The notes: generated from the letters alone by a model not told the origin. DNA of 64,000 nucleotides from Porticoccaceae bacterium (GCA_028822155.1 JAPKEJ010000003.1:1-64000); one strand, 5' to 3'; shown: positions 1 to 10,878, counted from the first letter of the stretch. Program-made: numbers and translations.

Positions 1-2
1 AA

Positions 3-617
3 GCCGAGATGATTGGTACTAGAACCTTAAACTGGGACAACATGACACCCAACTTTTACTTTTTATTCCCAGAGGGCATGTTGGAAGAGTATCCGCGAAC
101 CAGCATGACTAGCCTTTATATTCCGGCTGAAAAGAAGTTGTTGGTCAACGACATACTACGCAGTTTTCCCACTGTTCAAGTGATTGAGCTAGACAAAATA
201 ATCGACCGTATTCGCACCATCGTATCTCAGGTGACGCGTGGTCTTGAAGTGATGACTCTGCTAATTTTGGGTTGTGGTATTTTAGTTATGTTCTCTGCGG
301 TGAGTTTGTCAATGTCAGAGCGATTGCAAGAAAGTGCTATTTTGAGAACATTAGGAAGCTCGCGGCGATTAATACTAGGTATCCAGTTAATAGAATTTAG
401 TACCTTGGGTGTTATGGCGGGCCTACTTGCAAGTGCTGGGGCTGAATTGTCTGTGGCAATGTTGCAACGATTTATGTTTGACCTGCCATTCTCAATGCAT
501 CCATGGTTGTGGTACGTAGGTCCAAGCATAGGCGGCCTTTTGGTGGGTAGTTTAGGCGTGGCGTATAGTCGTAAAGCAGTTGTTCAACCGCCCCTTGAGG
601 TATTGCGGAGTCTTTAG
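3..617 (+). CDS. ABC transporter permease, FtsX-like C-terminal part (5' end outside window)
   Basis: Frame is open to the window edge; C-terminal membrane segments with ILRTLGSSRRLILGIQLIEF resembling YbbP/FtsX-type permeases. Confidence 0.75.
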   Translation, partial: AEMIGTRTLNWDNMTPNFYFLFPEGMLEEYPRTSMTSLYIPAEKKLLVNDILRSFPTVQVIELDKIIDRIRTIVSQVTRGLEVMTLLILGCGILVMFSAVSLSMSERLQESAILRTLGSSRRLILGIQLIEFSTLGVMAGLLASAGAELSVAMLQRFMFDLPFSMHPWLWYVGPSIGGLLVGSLGVAYSRKAVVQPPLEVLRSL

Positions 618-621
618 AAGA

Positions 622-2058
622 CTATTTAATTGGCAGCTGAATACTAAAGGTAGTACCTTGATCTTCATCTGACATCACAGCTATTTGGCCGTGGTGTTGG
701 TCAGTGATAATAAAGTGAGTGAAAGATAAGCGCTGATCAGCATCGTGCCGACTATTGGTCTCTTCGGATGTGGAGAAAGACTCGAATAAATGCTGTTGGT
801 CTGCGGTACTGATAATTGCTCCATTATGCTGAAAGCGAATCCATAGATCATCATAGAGCCGAGTCACCGCAATACGAATAGTTGGTTTGTAGTTGTCGTC
901 TTCGACTCTGCCCAGCGCATTACAAGCGTGACGAATTAAGCTCAGAAAAACTTGTTGTAGCTCGGTGGTATAGCAAGCAAAGTCAGGCAGGTCGTCTGCA
1001 TAGTCGATCTTGACATCGATGTCTTGGAACCTCAGCCCCGAGGTTACAGACAACACATCTCCGGCTAACTCAACACTGTGATCAATGATCTCCGTAATAT
1101 TTGCCTGAGACTTTACGTCACCGCCAGAACTGGAAAATTCCATCAGATTTTCAATGACCGATCTAGCCTGCTGGCCTCGAATCACACTGTCTTCCAAGAT
1201 CTCTTGCAGGGCGACCCGATCGAAGGGTTCATCAGTGAGACCTTGGCGAACGGTCTTAACTGATTTTAACATGGCTCGCAAAGGTAGATTAATGTCATGA
1301 GCCATATCAGACGCCATTTCACCCATTAAGGACATTTTGTCGCGCTGAATAAGCATGGTTTCACTTTTTACTTGCTGGGTTACATCATCTATCAAAATGA
1401 CAACGCCAGTCTCGGTCTGATCGGTCAGTGGATAGATGGTAATATCGAAATGATATTGTCCGCGTTGGCTATATTTTATGGTCACGGCGGCCTTTTGTTC
1501 TAGGGCCTGCGCGATCTGCTCGGCAGTGACTGTAATTTCAGGGTACGCCTTCCACAAATCTTTGCTAATCGCATCGGCTGTTGAGACACCACTAATTTCC
1601 TCGGCACGACGATTCCACTGAGTGATTTTATTTTTATTGTTCAGTCCAATCAACATTAGGGGCATTGAACTCAGAATTTCTGTGATGTAAGACTCAGATC
1701 GTCGCAATTGTGAGGTGGTAGATAGATGTCCGCTAATCTCTGTTTCCAGCGCTTTATTACTACCTTTTAATAGGTCATTTGCTTCGTTAAGCGTCGCTGT
1801 GCGCTCTTGCACTCTTACTTCTAATTGAGCTTTGATTTCTTCTAGCTCACGGTTGTAGCGGTGGGACTGTCGGCGACTGAAGAACAATCTCACTATGGCC
1901 AATGACAGGGCAATAATGAAAATACCGCTAGAAAAATTAGCGATCCATTGCCAGTTGGTAGACCCATCAGCTTCTCTAAACACCCGAAATATATCAGCCA
2001 CGGCCAACTGGGCAAAAAACAAACAGGAAAGTGCGATGATTTTTTTCATGTAATCCAT
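622..2058 (-). CDS. PAS-domain sensor histidine kinase (ATP-binding motifs look degenerate)
   Basis: N-terminal signal/TM, coiled coil, PAS-like region (MPLMLIGLNNKNKITQWNRRAEEISG), H-box MAHDINLPLRAM; start may be 2049. Confidence 0.75.
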   Translation of the reverse strand: MDYMKKIIALSCLFFAQLAVADIFRVFREADGSTNWQWIANFSSGIFIIALSLAIVRLFFSRRQSHRYNRELEEIKAQLEVRVQERTATLNEANDLLKGSNKALETEISGHLSTTSQLRRSESYITEILSSMPLMLIGLNNKNKITQWNRRAEEISGVSTADAISKDLWKAYPEITVTAEQIAQALEQKAAVTIKYSQRGQYHFDITIYPLTDQTETGVVILIDDVTQQVKSETMLIQRDKMSLMGEMASDMAHDINLPLRAMLKSVKTVRQGLTDEPFDRVALQEILEDSVIRGQQARSVIENLMEFSSSGGDVKSQANITEIIDHSVELAGDVLSVTSGLRFQDIDVKIDYADDLPDFACYTTELQQVFLSLIRHACNALGRVEDDNYKPTIRIAVTRLYDDLWIRFQHNGAIISTADQQHLFESFSTSEETNSRHDADQRLSFTHFIITDQHHGQIAVMSDEDQGTTFSIQLPIK

Positions 2059-2279
2059 TGCTGTAACAGTATTTCAAGTCAATAGAATGCCACATAATTG
2101 AAATGAAATCTCTATTCTTATATCTGTATTTAGTGTGGCTAACACTAGCAGTAATAAAACTATTATTGGTTAGTCTGTGCCGCAGCATTGATCGAAGGAG
2201 TCATATCTAAAGTAATACAGGTTTTTGGCCATACTTTAATGTGGGCACGGCTGTAAGACTTAGATTAGACTGAGTCATT

Positions 2280-2981
2280 ATGGAAGCCATTCCTTTTATT
2301 AACGTCGCTCTCGCATTTGTGCCAGTCATGGTGGTATTAATCGTTATGTTCCGATGGTCGCTGGCCGTTTCTGAAAGCGCAGTTGCCTTGGCGCGGATGC
2401 TTATACAACTAATTTTGATTGGCTATGCCCTAAATTGGATTTTTGCGGTTAATTCCTCTTGGCTGGTACTAGGGTTACTCAGTTTTATGTTAATTGTCGC
2501 TAGCACAATTGCTCTTAGACCGCTGGCTACAAAAAAAGGGTGGCGTGATTATGCTCAGGCTTTATGCGCAATATCTTGCGGTGGCGGTGCGACTCTCGCT
2601 TTTATTATCTATTTTGTCTTAGATATTCGGCCCTGGTATCAAGCGAGCAGTATTATCCCAATAGCGGGTATGATTTTTGCCGCCTCAATGAATGCGGTCA
2701 GTGTGGCCGCTGAGCGGTTTGTGATGGAAGCTAAACATGGGTCTGCGCCCTTCATTGCCCGCAATGAAGCCTTTAAAGCGGGATTGATCCCGATTTTTAA
2801 TAGTTTGTTGGCAGTAGGACTGGTTTCTCTGCCTGGAATGATGACTGGCCAAATATTATCTGGTGTGCCGCCACTTATTGCGGCTCGATACCAAATTGTG
2901 GTGATGTGCATGATTACGGGTGCTTCAGGCATTTCTGCAGCCCTTTATCTGCATTTGGTCAGCAAGACTAAAACCACTTAG
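2280..2981 (+). CDS. fetB: ABC transporter permease of the UPF0014/FetB family
   Basis: Multi-TM protein with IIPIAGMIFAASMNAVSVAAERF and SLPGMMTGQILSGVPPLIAARYQI signature. Confidence 0.75.
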   Translation: MEAIPFINVALAFVPVMVVLIVMFRWSLAVSESAVALARMLIQLILIGYALNWIFAVNSSWLVLGLLSFMLIVASTIALRPLATKKGWRDYAQALCAISCGGGATLAFIIYFVLDIRPWYQASSIIPIAGMIFAASMNAVSVAAERFVMEAKHGSAPFIARNEAFKAGLIPIFNSLLAVGLVSLPGMMTGQILSGVPPLIAARYQIVVMCMITGASGISAALYLHLVSKTKTT

Positions 2982-2984
2982 GCT

Positions 2985-4475
2985 TTATGAAGAACAGCTG
3001 ACCGAGATAGTTTCAGCCCAATCCGGCGGGAGTCCAGCATACTTTTGTGCTCGAGGGTGTTCATCATAGGGATTCTGCAAGACTTCAAGTAACAGATTAA
3101 CCCCTGAGTAATTGCCTTGCTGGGCTTGTTCTATTACTGCTTGAGCCATGTAATTACGCAGAACATACTTGGGATTAGTGGCCAACATTTGCTGGCGTCG
3201 CTGTACATCAGTTACAGTTTGCTGGCCTAATCGTTGGCCATATTTTTCAGCCCAGAAATCAAATGCTTGGCGATCGATAAACATATCGCGGGCTACCGTT
3301 CTATTTTCGGAAAAGTGGCAAAGATTACGAAAAAACAATGTGTAGTCGACATTGTTTGCTGCCATCAGTTCTAGCAATTGATTAATCAAATCTTCGTCTG
3401 TGTCGTTGTAATGAGACAATCCTAACTTAGTTGCCATTAAACCTCGATACACAGTCAGAAATGTTGGTTCATAGGTTTTCAGAATACTTACTAGTGTTTC
3501 AGAGGATATTAATGTCATCAGAGAAGTTGCCAAGGCATTTAGATTCCATAGACCCACCGATGGTTGATTTTTAAAAGAATAACGTCCGTTGGCGTCAGAG
3601 TGATTACAAATAAAATCTGGGTTGTAGGCATCTAAAAACCCAAACGGGCCATAGTCGATGGTGTCGCCCAATATCGACATATTATCGGTATTCATCACCC
3701 CATGGGAAAACCCAACCGCCTGCCAGTGGGCAATCATTTTGGCAGTTTCAGTTACTGAGTGTGCAAACAGTTTGGCATATTTTCCATCATCATCTGACCA
3801 ACTGGGGAAGTGTCGATCAATCACGTAGTTGGCCAGGGCTTTTATCGGTTCAGGTTGGTTTCGATAGTGAAAGTGTTCAAAGGAGCCGAAGCGGATATGA
3901 CTACGTGCCACACGGCAGACTGTTGCGGCGGATTCCACTTCCTCACGATAAACTGGTGTTTTACTCTCAATCAGGCATAGGGCCCTAGTAGTGGCTATAC
4001 CTAACCCATGCATTGCTTCGGAACAAAGGTATTCACGAATACTTGAACGCAGCACTGCACGTCCGTCAGCAAAGCGGGAGTAGGGTGTGGTACCCGCGCC
4101 TTTAAGTTGAATATCCCAGAGCTCTGATACGCCAGTAAGGGCATCTTCGACTTGTAATTCACCTAGAGTCATGGCTCGACCATCGCCTAATTGACCAGCC
4201 CAAACACCGAACTGATGCCCTGAATAGACCAACGCAATTGGCTGCAGGTTTGTGGCAGAAAAGTCTCCGGCCATTAAACTCAGCATGGTTTCGCCTGCTA
4301 TATCCTCGGGCTTTAGACCAAGCTCTTTGGCCAGTTGATCATTGCTACTAACCAGTACTGGGCTGGACAGTGGGTTGGGCGCTACCGCACTGCAATGCAA
4401 ATCGCTCTGATCGCTAAAAGCATCCAAAAAGGTATTTTTCAAATCCCTCACCAGAGGGAAATTGGTATCAGTCAT
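2985..4475 (-). CDS. selO: SelO/YdiU family protein adenylyltransferase (UPF0061)
   Basis: YSGHQFGVWAGQLGDGRAMTLGE and GVMNTDNMSILGDTIDYGPFGFLDAYNP motifs; start set at MTDTNFPL rather than the longer ORF. Confidence 0.9.
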   Translation of the reverse strand: MTDTNFPLVRDLKNTFLDAFSDQSDLHCSAVAPNPLSSPVLVSSNDQLAKELGLKPEDIAGETMLSLMAGDFSATNLQPIALVYSGHQFGVWAGQLGDGRAMTLGELQVEDALTGVSELWDIQLKGAGTTPYSRFADGRAVLRSSIREYLCSEAMHGLGIATTRALCLIESKTPVYREEVESAATVCRVARSHIRFGSFEHFHYRNQPEPIKALANYVIDRHFPSWSDDDGKYAKLFAHSVTETAKMIAHWQAVGFSHGVMNTDNMSILGDTIDYGPFGFLDAYNPDFICNHSDANGRYSFKNQPSVGLWNLNALATSLMTLISSETLVSILKTYEPTFLTVYRGLMATKLGLSHYNDTDEDLINQLLELMAANNVDYTLFFRNLCHFSENRTVARDMFIDRQAFDFWAEKYGQRLGQQTVTDVQRRQQMLATNPKYVLRNYMAQAVIEQAQQGNYSGVNLLLEVLQNPYDEHPRAQKYAGLPPDWAETISVSCSS

Positions 4476-4479
4476 AGTT

Positions 4480-5574
4480 TTATTCAACACCTTCAAGATC
4501 GACATCTTGCCAGCTAATTCTAGCTAGATTGTCGGCATGTAGACTACTAATATAAAGCCAATCGTCCGTTTCCAGCGCGCCGGTATTGGTGTGATGTTGG
4601 CCATCGGGGTCTTGCAGTGAAACCAGTATCTCTCCTTCTCCAGTCATAGCGAACACATGGCTATAGGGTACCGCCTGAGGGCGCATAAAGAGAGGCAGGC
4701 GCTGGACTATCTTTCGCATTAGAGGAGAAGCCGACAAATCATCTAGCGGTTTACTGCGGGGCGATACCAACCCTACCCAAAAACGCCCGTCGTTGCCACG
4801 GACAACATTGTCTGGAAAGCCTGGTAGATTATCGATTAGTACCTCTGATTGGCCTGTCTTGTCACCCTGCAACCAATACTTGTGAATACGGTAGGAGCCG
4901 GTCTCATTGATGAGAACAAACTGGCTATCAGCATCTACCGCAACACCATTGGCAAAATTCAGACCATCCATTAACATTTTTGTTGTCTGGTCTACGGGAT
5001 CATACACAAGAAGGCGACCATGGCTGCCGTGCTCCATAGTATCTAAAAGACTTGCTGCATAGGTTCCACCATTGGTTTGAGCGCCAAATTTAGTTGATGC
5101 ATCACTAAAGTAAATTTTACCATCGGCAGTGACATCAAGATCATCGGCGTAATCAATATCGGTGCCATCTACAGTTCGGGTTAGCAGTGAAATATCTCCG
5201 GCAGGAGACACCTTCAACAAGCCTTTGTAGGCATCCGCTATTAACAGGTTGTTATTCGCATCAAAAACTAGTCCTAGAGGACTTCCCTGGGTATTTACCC
5301 ACTTAACTTGCTCTCCTGTGTCTTGGTTGTATCGCACAATCCAGCCTTCACGGGTGGCGGCGTATACCTCATTATCTAACAGGGCTAGGCCTTCGGGCCC
5401 ATGGGTATCAGGTAAATTAATAATCTCAATGGCCTCTAACCGAGAGTTTTGTTTAAAATCACCTACAAATCCTTTGTCCGCAGGAGCGTCCCAGCTAACA
5501 GGTTCCACTGGGACGGGCCATAACAGTAAATAATTAGCGAGAATTACGGTAACTAATAATATTTTATAGAACAT
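4480..5574 (-). CDS. SMP-30/gluconolactonase/strictosidine synthase-like beta-propeller protein
   Basis: HGPEGLALLDNEVYAATREGWIVRY, FANGVAVDADSQFVLINETGSYRIHKYWL, GFPDNVVRGNDGRFWVGL. Confidence 0.8.
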   Translation of the reverse strand: MFYKILLVTVILANYLLLWPVPVEPVSWDAPADKGFVGDFKQNSRLEAIEIINLPDTHGPEGLALLDNEVYAATREGWIVRYNQDTGEQVKWVNTQGSPLGLVFDANNNLLIADAYKGLLKVSPAGDISLLTRTVDGTDIDYADDLDVTADGKIYFSDASTKFGAQTNGGTYAASLLDTMEHGSHGRLLVYDPVDQTTKMLMDGLNFANGVAVDADSQFVLINETGSYRIHKYWLQGDKTGQSEVLIDNLPGFPDNVVRGNDGRFWVGLVSPRSKPLDDLSASPLMRKIVQRLPLFMRPQAVPYSHVFAMTGEGEILVSLQDPDGQHHTNTGALETDDWLYISSLHADNLARISWQDVDLEGVE

Positions 5575-5731
5575 AATTAATTCCTTTTTGTCGTTATTTT
5601 ATGGGCATTATGGTGCGCTACTGGACGTGGTTAATCAACCTCATTAGTTTCGCTTGGTGTGCTGTCGCTGGTGAGGTAAAATGCGGGCTATGATAATCCA
5701 GCAATCGTTCATAAGGTAGTTAGTCAATCCC

Positions 5732-6827
5732 ATGGAAGTTAATCCCCTTTATACCGCTTTAGATGACCTTCAAACACGCACCGACGTGCTGAGGGGGTAC
5801 CTTTGACTACGAAAATCGCAAAGAACGTCTTGCTGAAGTTGAGCTAGAGCTAGGCGAACCTGATGTCTGGAATAAACCTGAGCAGGCGCAGGAATTGGGG
5901 CGTGAACGCTCTTCTTTAGAGCTTGTTGTAAAAACCATTGAAGATCTAGATTCTGGCGTTGCCGATGCTCGTGAACTATTGAGTATGGCGGTGGAAGAGG
6001 ATGATGAAGACACGGTGGCTGATGTTGAGGCTGATATGGCAGCCCTTGAGACTCAGTTAGCTAAACTAGAATTTCGTCGTATGTTCTCTGGTGATATGGA
6101 TCAAAATAACGCGTTTTTAGAGATACAGTCTGGTTCGGGTGGCACCGAGGCCCAAGACTGGGCCGAGATGCTACTGCGCATGTACCTTCGCTGGGCCGAT
6201 GACAAAGGGTTTAAATCTGAGTTAGTAGAGTGCTCTGCTGGCGATGTTGCCGGTATTAAGAGCGCCACGGTTGAGGTGTCTGGCGAATATGCTTTTGGCT
6301 GGTTGCGTACCGAAATTGGTGTTCATCGCTTAGTACGCAAATCACCCTTTGATTCTGGTAACCGGCGCCATACTTCATTCGCTGCTGTGTTCATCTCTCC
6401 TGAAATCGATGACAATATTGATATTGAAATAGATCCCTCTGATGTGCGCACAGATACTTATCGGGCCTCTGGCGCAGGAGGTCAGCACATTAACAAAACT
6501 GACTCAGCGGTGCGACTTACCCACGGGCCCAGTGGTATAGTGGTGCAAAGTCAGAGCCAGCGATCTCAGCATCAAAATCGTGATAAATGTTGGCAAATGT
6601 TGCGCGCGAAACTCTACGAATTAGAGGTTAGTAAACGCCAAGAGGCGGCTCAGGCGACAGAAGATACTAAGTCTGACATTGGCTGGGGCAGTCAAATTCG
6701 CTCCTATGTCTTAGATGATGCACGGATTAAAGACTTACGCACAAATGTAGAAACGCGCAATACTCAAGCAGTGTTGGACGGAAAGCTTGACCAATTTATA
6801 GTTGCTTCGCTTAAAGCGGGGCTTTAA
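5732..6827 (+). CDS. prfB: Peptide chain release factor 2, expressed via programmed +1 frameshift
   Basis: ATG 5732, zero-frame ends at TGA 5804-5806 in AGGGGGTACCTTTGAC; +1 frame continues to 6827 with [16 protein letters not shown] (GGQ). Confidence 0.95.
5792..5807 (+). promoter_or_regulatory. prfB +1 frameshift site: SD-like AGGGGG, slippery CTT, TGA-C
   Basis: AGGGGGTACCTTTGAC read directly. Confidence 0.95.
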
Positions 6828-6854
6828 AAGTCACCACTAATATACAGAGTAACC

Positions 6855-8348
6855 ATGACTGATCAACACGACGAAAATAAACTGATTGCGGAACGCCGCG
6901 CGAAACTTGATGTATTACGAACTCAAGAGGGCGCCACTTTCCCGAATCAGTTCCATCCAGCTCATAGCGCTAATGAATTACAAACAGGCTTTGGTGATCA
7001 ATCCAAAGAGCAGCTAGAGGCTTTGGCTAAGATGGTTAGTATTGCGGGGCGAGTGATTCGTAATCGTGGGGCCTTTATTGTTGTGCAAGACAGCTCTGGT
7101 CAAATTCAGCTGTATGTGACTAAAGAAGCACGACCTTTTGCAAAGTCATTAGACTTGGGTGATATCGTTGGTATTACGGGTGTACTGCATAAGTCGGGTA
7201 AGGGTGATCTTTATGTGCAAATGGACGAGTATTTGTTACTGACTAAAGCGCTACGTCCTCTGCCGGATAAGTTTCACGGGCTTGCCGACCAAGAAATGCG
7301 TTACCGTCAACGCTACGTTGACTTGATCGTTAATCCTGATGTGCGCAATACTTTCCGTATTCGCTCTAAGGTGGTGGACTTTATTCGGCGCTATCTTAAT
7401 GATGCTGATTATCTTGAAGTTGAAACTCCGATGTTGCAGGTGATACCTGGTGGCGCCGTGGCGCGACCTTTCGTTACCCACCATAATGCGTTGGATATCG
7501 ACATGTATCTAAGAATAGCGCCAGAATTGTATCTCAAGCGTCTGGTTGTAGGTGGCTTTGAACGCGTTTATGAAATTAATCGTAACTTTAGAAACGAAGG
7601 TCTTTCAACGCGTCATAACCCTGAATTTACAATGCTCGAGTTCTATCAAGCCTACGCTGACTTTAATGATCTGATGAATTTGACTGAAGATATGTTGCGT
7701 AAAATGGCTGCCGAGGTGCTCGGTTCAACTAAGGTAGTGAATACGGTTAGAGATACTGAAGGCGAGATTCAGAGTGAAACGCATTATGACTTTGCCGACT
7801 CTTTTATTCGCTTGTCGGTGTTTGATTCTATATTGCAGTACAACCCTGATATAACAGCTGAACAGCTTAGCGATGAAGCAGGCGCACGCAAGATTGCTAC
7901 AGACTTACATATCCCTCTAAAAGACACCTGGGGTTTGGGTAAAGTGCAGATTGAGATATTTGAAAAAACCGTTGAGCATCTGTTGGAGCAACCGACGTTT
8001 ATTACTATGTATCCAGCAGAAGTCTCGCCTTTGGCGCGACGCAATGATAATGATCCTTTTGTGACTGACCGTTTTGAATTCTTTGTTGGCGGCCGCGAAA
8101 TTGCTAATGGCTTCTCGGAGCTCAACGATCCAGAAGATCAAGAAGCTCGCTTTCGACAGCAGGTAACAGAAAAAGATGCGGGTGATGATGAGGCGATGCA
8201 CTTTGATGCTGACTATATTCGCGCCCTAGAGTACGGTATGCCGCCCACGGCGGGAGAGGGTATCGGTATTGATCGTCTGGTGATGCTTTTAACTGACTCT
8301 CCATCGATTAGGGATGTATTGCTGTTTCCTCACATGCGGCCGGAGTGA
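6855..8348 (+). CDS. lysS: Lysyl-tRNA synthetase (class II)
   Basis: [55 protein letters not shown]; follows prfB. Confidence 0.97.
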   Translation: MTDQHDENKLIAERRAKLDVLRTQEGATFPNQFHPAHSANELQTGFGDQSKEQLEALAKMVSIAGRVIRNRGAFIVVQDSSGQIQLYVTKEARPFAKSLDLGDIVGITGVLHKSGKGDLYVQMDEYLLLTKALRPLPDKFHGLADQEMRYRQRYVDLIVNPDVRNTFRIRSKVVDFIRRYLNDADYLEVETPMLQVIPGGAVARPFVTHHNALDIDMYLRIAPELYLKRLVVGGFERVYEINRNFRNEGLSTRHNPEFTMLEFYQAYADFNDLMNLTEDMLRKMAAEVLGSTKVVNTVRDTEGEIQSETHYDFADSFIRLSVFDSILQYNPDITAEQLSDEAGARKIATDLHIPLKDTWGLGKVQIEIFEKTVEHLLEQPTFITMYPAEVSPLARRNDNDPFVTDRFEFFVGGREIANGFSELNDPEDQEARFRQQVTEKDAGDDEAMHFDADYIRALEYGMPPTAGEGIGIDRLVMLLTDSPSIRDVLLFPHMRPE

Positions 8349-8651
8349 TAGCAAGCAAAGGTGGATAAGCCTAGATGATGCCGGTTGCTTCTCTCACCCT
8401 TTCTTTGGATATGCCAAAATTGCGGATATAAAAACTCTGGATATTAGACTTAGTATTCCGCAGGTGTATTTTTAATGGTCAGTGGGAGTGGGCTAATTAT
8501 TTAGGTTTTAATTGGGCCAACAGGTGATTTCAGGTTTTTATCGCTTTTTGATAGTCTCAATTTTAACCTTGTATTATTTCACCCTAAGGTAGCTATGACC
8601 GCCTGTATAGTTAATGAATATTTCATAAAAGCCTTTTAATGGAGCCTTAAG

Positions 8652-9881
8652 ATGTACCAAAACACCGAGAAATGTCAGCGTCTACTTGATAAGTTGCAAA
8701 TCTTCTTTGATCAGAATATTTATCCCAACGAACAGGCCTATGCCCAGCAGCTACATGGCGCAAAAAACCGATTTTCTTCGCTCCCGTTAATGGACGAATT
8801 AAAGTTAAAGGCTAAGGCTGCAGGCCTATGGAATCTTTTCGTGCCACCCTCTCATGCTGAATATTGCGAGCACGGTGGACTCAGCTTTGCTGAGTACGCC
8901 CCGTTGTGCGAGCTCATGGGTCGCGTAATTTGGTCACCCGAGGTGTTTAACTGTAATGCGCCTGACACCGGCAATATGGAAGTGTTTATGAACTATGCGA
9001 CCAAGGCTCAACAGGACAAGTGGCTTCAACCACTGCTGGCCGGTGAAATTCGTTCGTCTTATGCCATGACAGAACCACAGGTAGCATCCAGTGATGCGAC
9101 CAATGTCGAGATGAGCATTGTTAAAGACGGCGACGAGTGGGTTCTTAATGGCCGCAAGTGGTTTATTACCGGTGCTATGAATGAGCGCACTAAAATTCTG
9201 ATTGTGATGGGTAAGTCAGATCCAGGTAATACTAACCGCCATTTACAGCAAACGCAGGTGCTGGTGCCGAAGAATACGCCGGGGCTGACATTGGTTCGAC
9301 CACTAACTACTTTTGGATACGATGATGCGCCTATTGGCCATGCGGAGCTGGTATTTGAAAATTGCCGTGTACCATTAGACAATGTTTTGCTTGGCGAAGG
9401 CCGTGGTTTTGAAATAGCGCAAGGCCGATTAGGACCTGGTCGGATGCATCACTGTATGCGCTTGATAGGCATCGGGCAGCGGTCTCTTGAGTTAGCATGT
9501 CAGCGAGCGGTGTCACGCACTACCTTTGGGCGTCAATTAAGCAAACACCAATCGGTACGAGAGGATATTTCTCGCATGTTTTCGGAAATTGAAATGGCGA
9601 GATTATTGGTGTTAAAAACCTGTCATAAGATTGATGAGCAGGGAGTCCCTGCCTCCGTAGATATGATTGCGGCTACTAAAACGACTGTACCCTTGATGAT
9701 GCAGAGTGTTATAGATAGAGCTATACAGATGCATGGTGCAGGAGGGCTTACTGAGGACTATTGCATGGCGGAGGGTTTCAATTACGCTCGTTGGTGTCGC
9801 CAAGCCGATGGTCCAGACCAGGTCCATCAGATGGCCCTGGGAAAGCAAATTATTGAACGATATTCAGGCAAGAAAGCGTGA
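8652..9881 (+). CDS. Acyl-CoA dehydrogenase family protein
   Basis: YAMTEPQVASSDATN, GRKWFITGA, RTTFGRQLSKHQSVR, MHGAGGLTEDY. Confidence 0.9.
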   Translation: MYQNTEKCQRLLDKLQIFFDQNIYPNEQAYAQQLHGAKNRFSSLPLMDELKLKAKAAGLWNLFVPPSHAEYCEHGGLSFAEYAPLCELMGRVIWSPEVFNCNAPDTGNMEVFMNYATKAQQDKWLQPLLAGEIRSSYAMTEPQVASSDATNVEMSIVKDGDEWVLNGRKWFITGAMNERTKILIVMGKSDPGNTNRHLQQTQVLVPKNTPGLTLVRPLTTFGYDDAPIGHAELVFENCRVPLDNVLLGEGRGFEIAQGRLGPGRMHHCMRLIGIGQRSLELACQRAVSRTTFGRQLSKHQSVREDISRMFSEIEMARLLVLKTCHKIDEQGVPASVDMIAATKTTVPLMMQSVIDRAIQMHGAGGLTEDYCMAEGFNYARWCRQADGPDQVHQMALGKQIIERYSGKKA

Positions 9882-9968
9882 TTAAATAGCGCTAAAACTG
9901 TCCGCGTAGCAGTGCCATTACTTTTGTTGTGTTTATAACCAAAAATAGTTGTATGCTCCATATTAGCA

Positions 9969-9984
9969 GGTGATTTAAATCACA
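9969..9984 (+). promoter_or_regulatory. Possible CRP/FNR-type site GGTGATTTAAATCACA
   Basis: Symmetric GGTGA-N6-TCACA, one mismatch to TGTGA-N6-TCACA, upstream of the TetR gene. Confidence 0.5.
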
Positions 9985-10072
9985 GGAGACATTATCATTA
10001 GATTAGTATTGATAGGCGGTGATGAGAAACACCTATGAATTAAAGTCACAAAGCTTTAGTATCATTTATAAT

Positions 10073-10090
10073 AAACAATCTTGGCGGTTT
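10073..10090. promoter_or_regulatory. Candidate operator site H (AAACAATCTTGGCGGTTT)
   Basis: Reverse complement AAACCG-CCAAGA-TTGTTT fits the 18-bp motif; upstream of tetR-type gene. Confidence 0.6.
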
Positions 10091-10182
10091 TATATTTTTC
10101 ATCCCTCAAGACATTGGGGTGATGGCTAAGATAATACGATTAAATACGATGGCTCATCAGCCGGTAGAAAATTAGAGAGGGT

Positions 10183-10878
10183 ATGTTAATGTCGGCAAGG
10201 AGCGAAGCGAAGCCTAAGTCAGCAGTGGCGATAAAAGGAAAACGGCCAAAGCGAAACGAAAAAGGCTGGCAGGCTGAAAAGAGCGCGATAACTCGTTCCG
10301 CTATATTGGAAGCGACGATTCAATGCCTTCTGGAGTTGGGCTACGCAAACACCACGACTGCGCTGATTGCTAGTAGTGCGGGCGTCTCTCGCGGTGCCAT
10401 GATGCATCACTTTCCCTCTCGCATGCTCGTCATGAGGGCTGTGGTTGATTTTTTGCACGGACGGCGTTTACGAGAATATCGGGAATTGATGGCAGATATT
10501 GACGAGCCTCAGCAACCATTGACTCATGAGGCTACTGCCAAATCTGTTGAAGCAGCCTGGCGATATGTAAATCTTCCTTCCTTTGTCGCTTATCAGGAAT
10601 TGCTTGCCGCGTCACGTACTGACTTAGAGTTACAGCAAGTTATTGGGCCGGTAGAGAAGGACTTTGAAAAACAATTTCTTGATACAGCCAAGGCAGTTTT
10701 CCCTCATTGGAAAAATATTGCGAGGTTGGAAGGTGCGCATGATATGGTGCATTTTTTAATGAAGGGCATGGCATTAAGTCATATGGATGTGAGGAAAAAA
10801 GCGCGATCTAAGCGTGTCATGGCTTATCTAACGACCATTCTCTCCGACATCTATAAAGAAGCAAACTTAATAGAGTAA
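10183..10878 (+). CDS. TetR/AcrR family transcriptional regulator
   Basis: N-terminal HTH: ITRSAILEATIQCLLELGYANTTTALIASSAGVSRGAMMHHFPSR. Confidence 0.92.
   Translation: MLMSARSEAKPKSAVAIKGKRPKRNEKGWQAEKSAITRSAILEATIQCLLELGYANTTTALIASSAGVSRGAMMHHFPSRMLVMRAVVDFLHGRRLREYRELMADIDEPQQPLTHEATAKSVEAAWRYVNLPSFVAYQELLAASRTDLELQQVIGPVEKDFEKQFLDTAKAVFPHWKNIARLEGAHDMVHFLMKGMALSHMDVRKKARSKRVMAYLTTILSDIYKEANLIE

Noticed and set aside
5895-6827. prfB as a truncated or frameshifted pseudogene
   Set aside because: The in-frame TGA sits in the canonical programmed frameshift signal
7784-8304. Antisense ORFs within lysS (and similar shadow ORFs throughout the window)
   Set aside because: Opposite-strand ORFs over clearly coding genes with no recognisable domains
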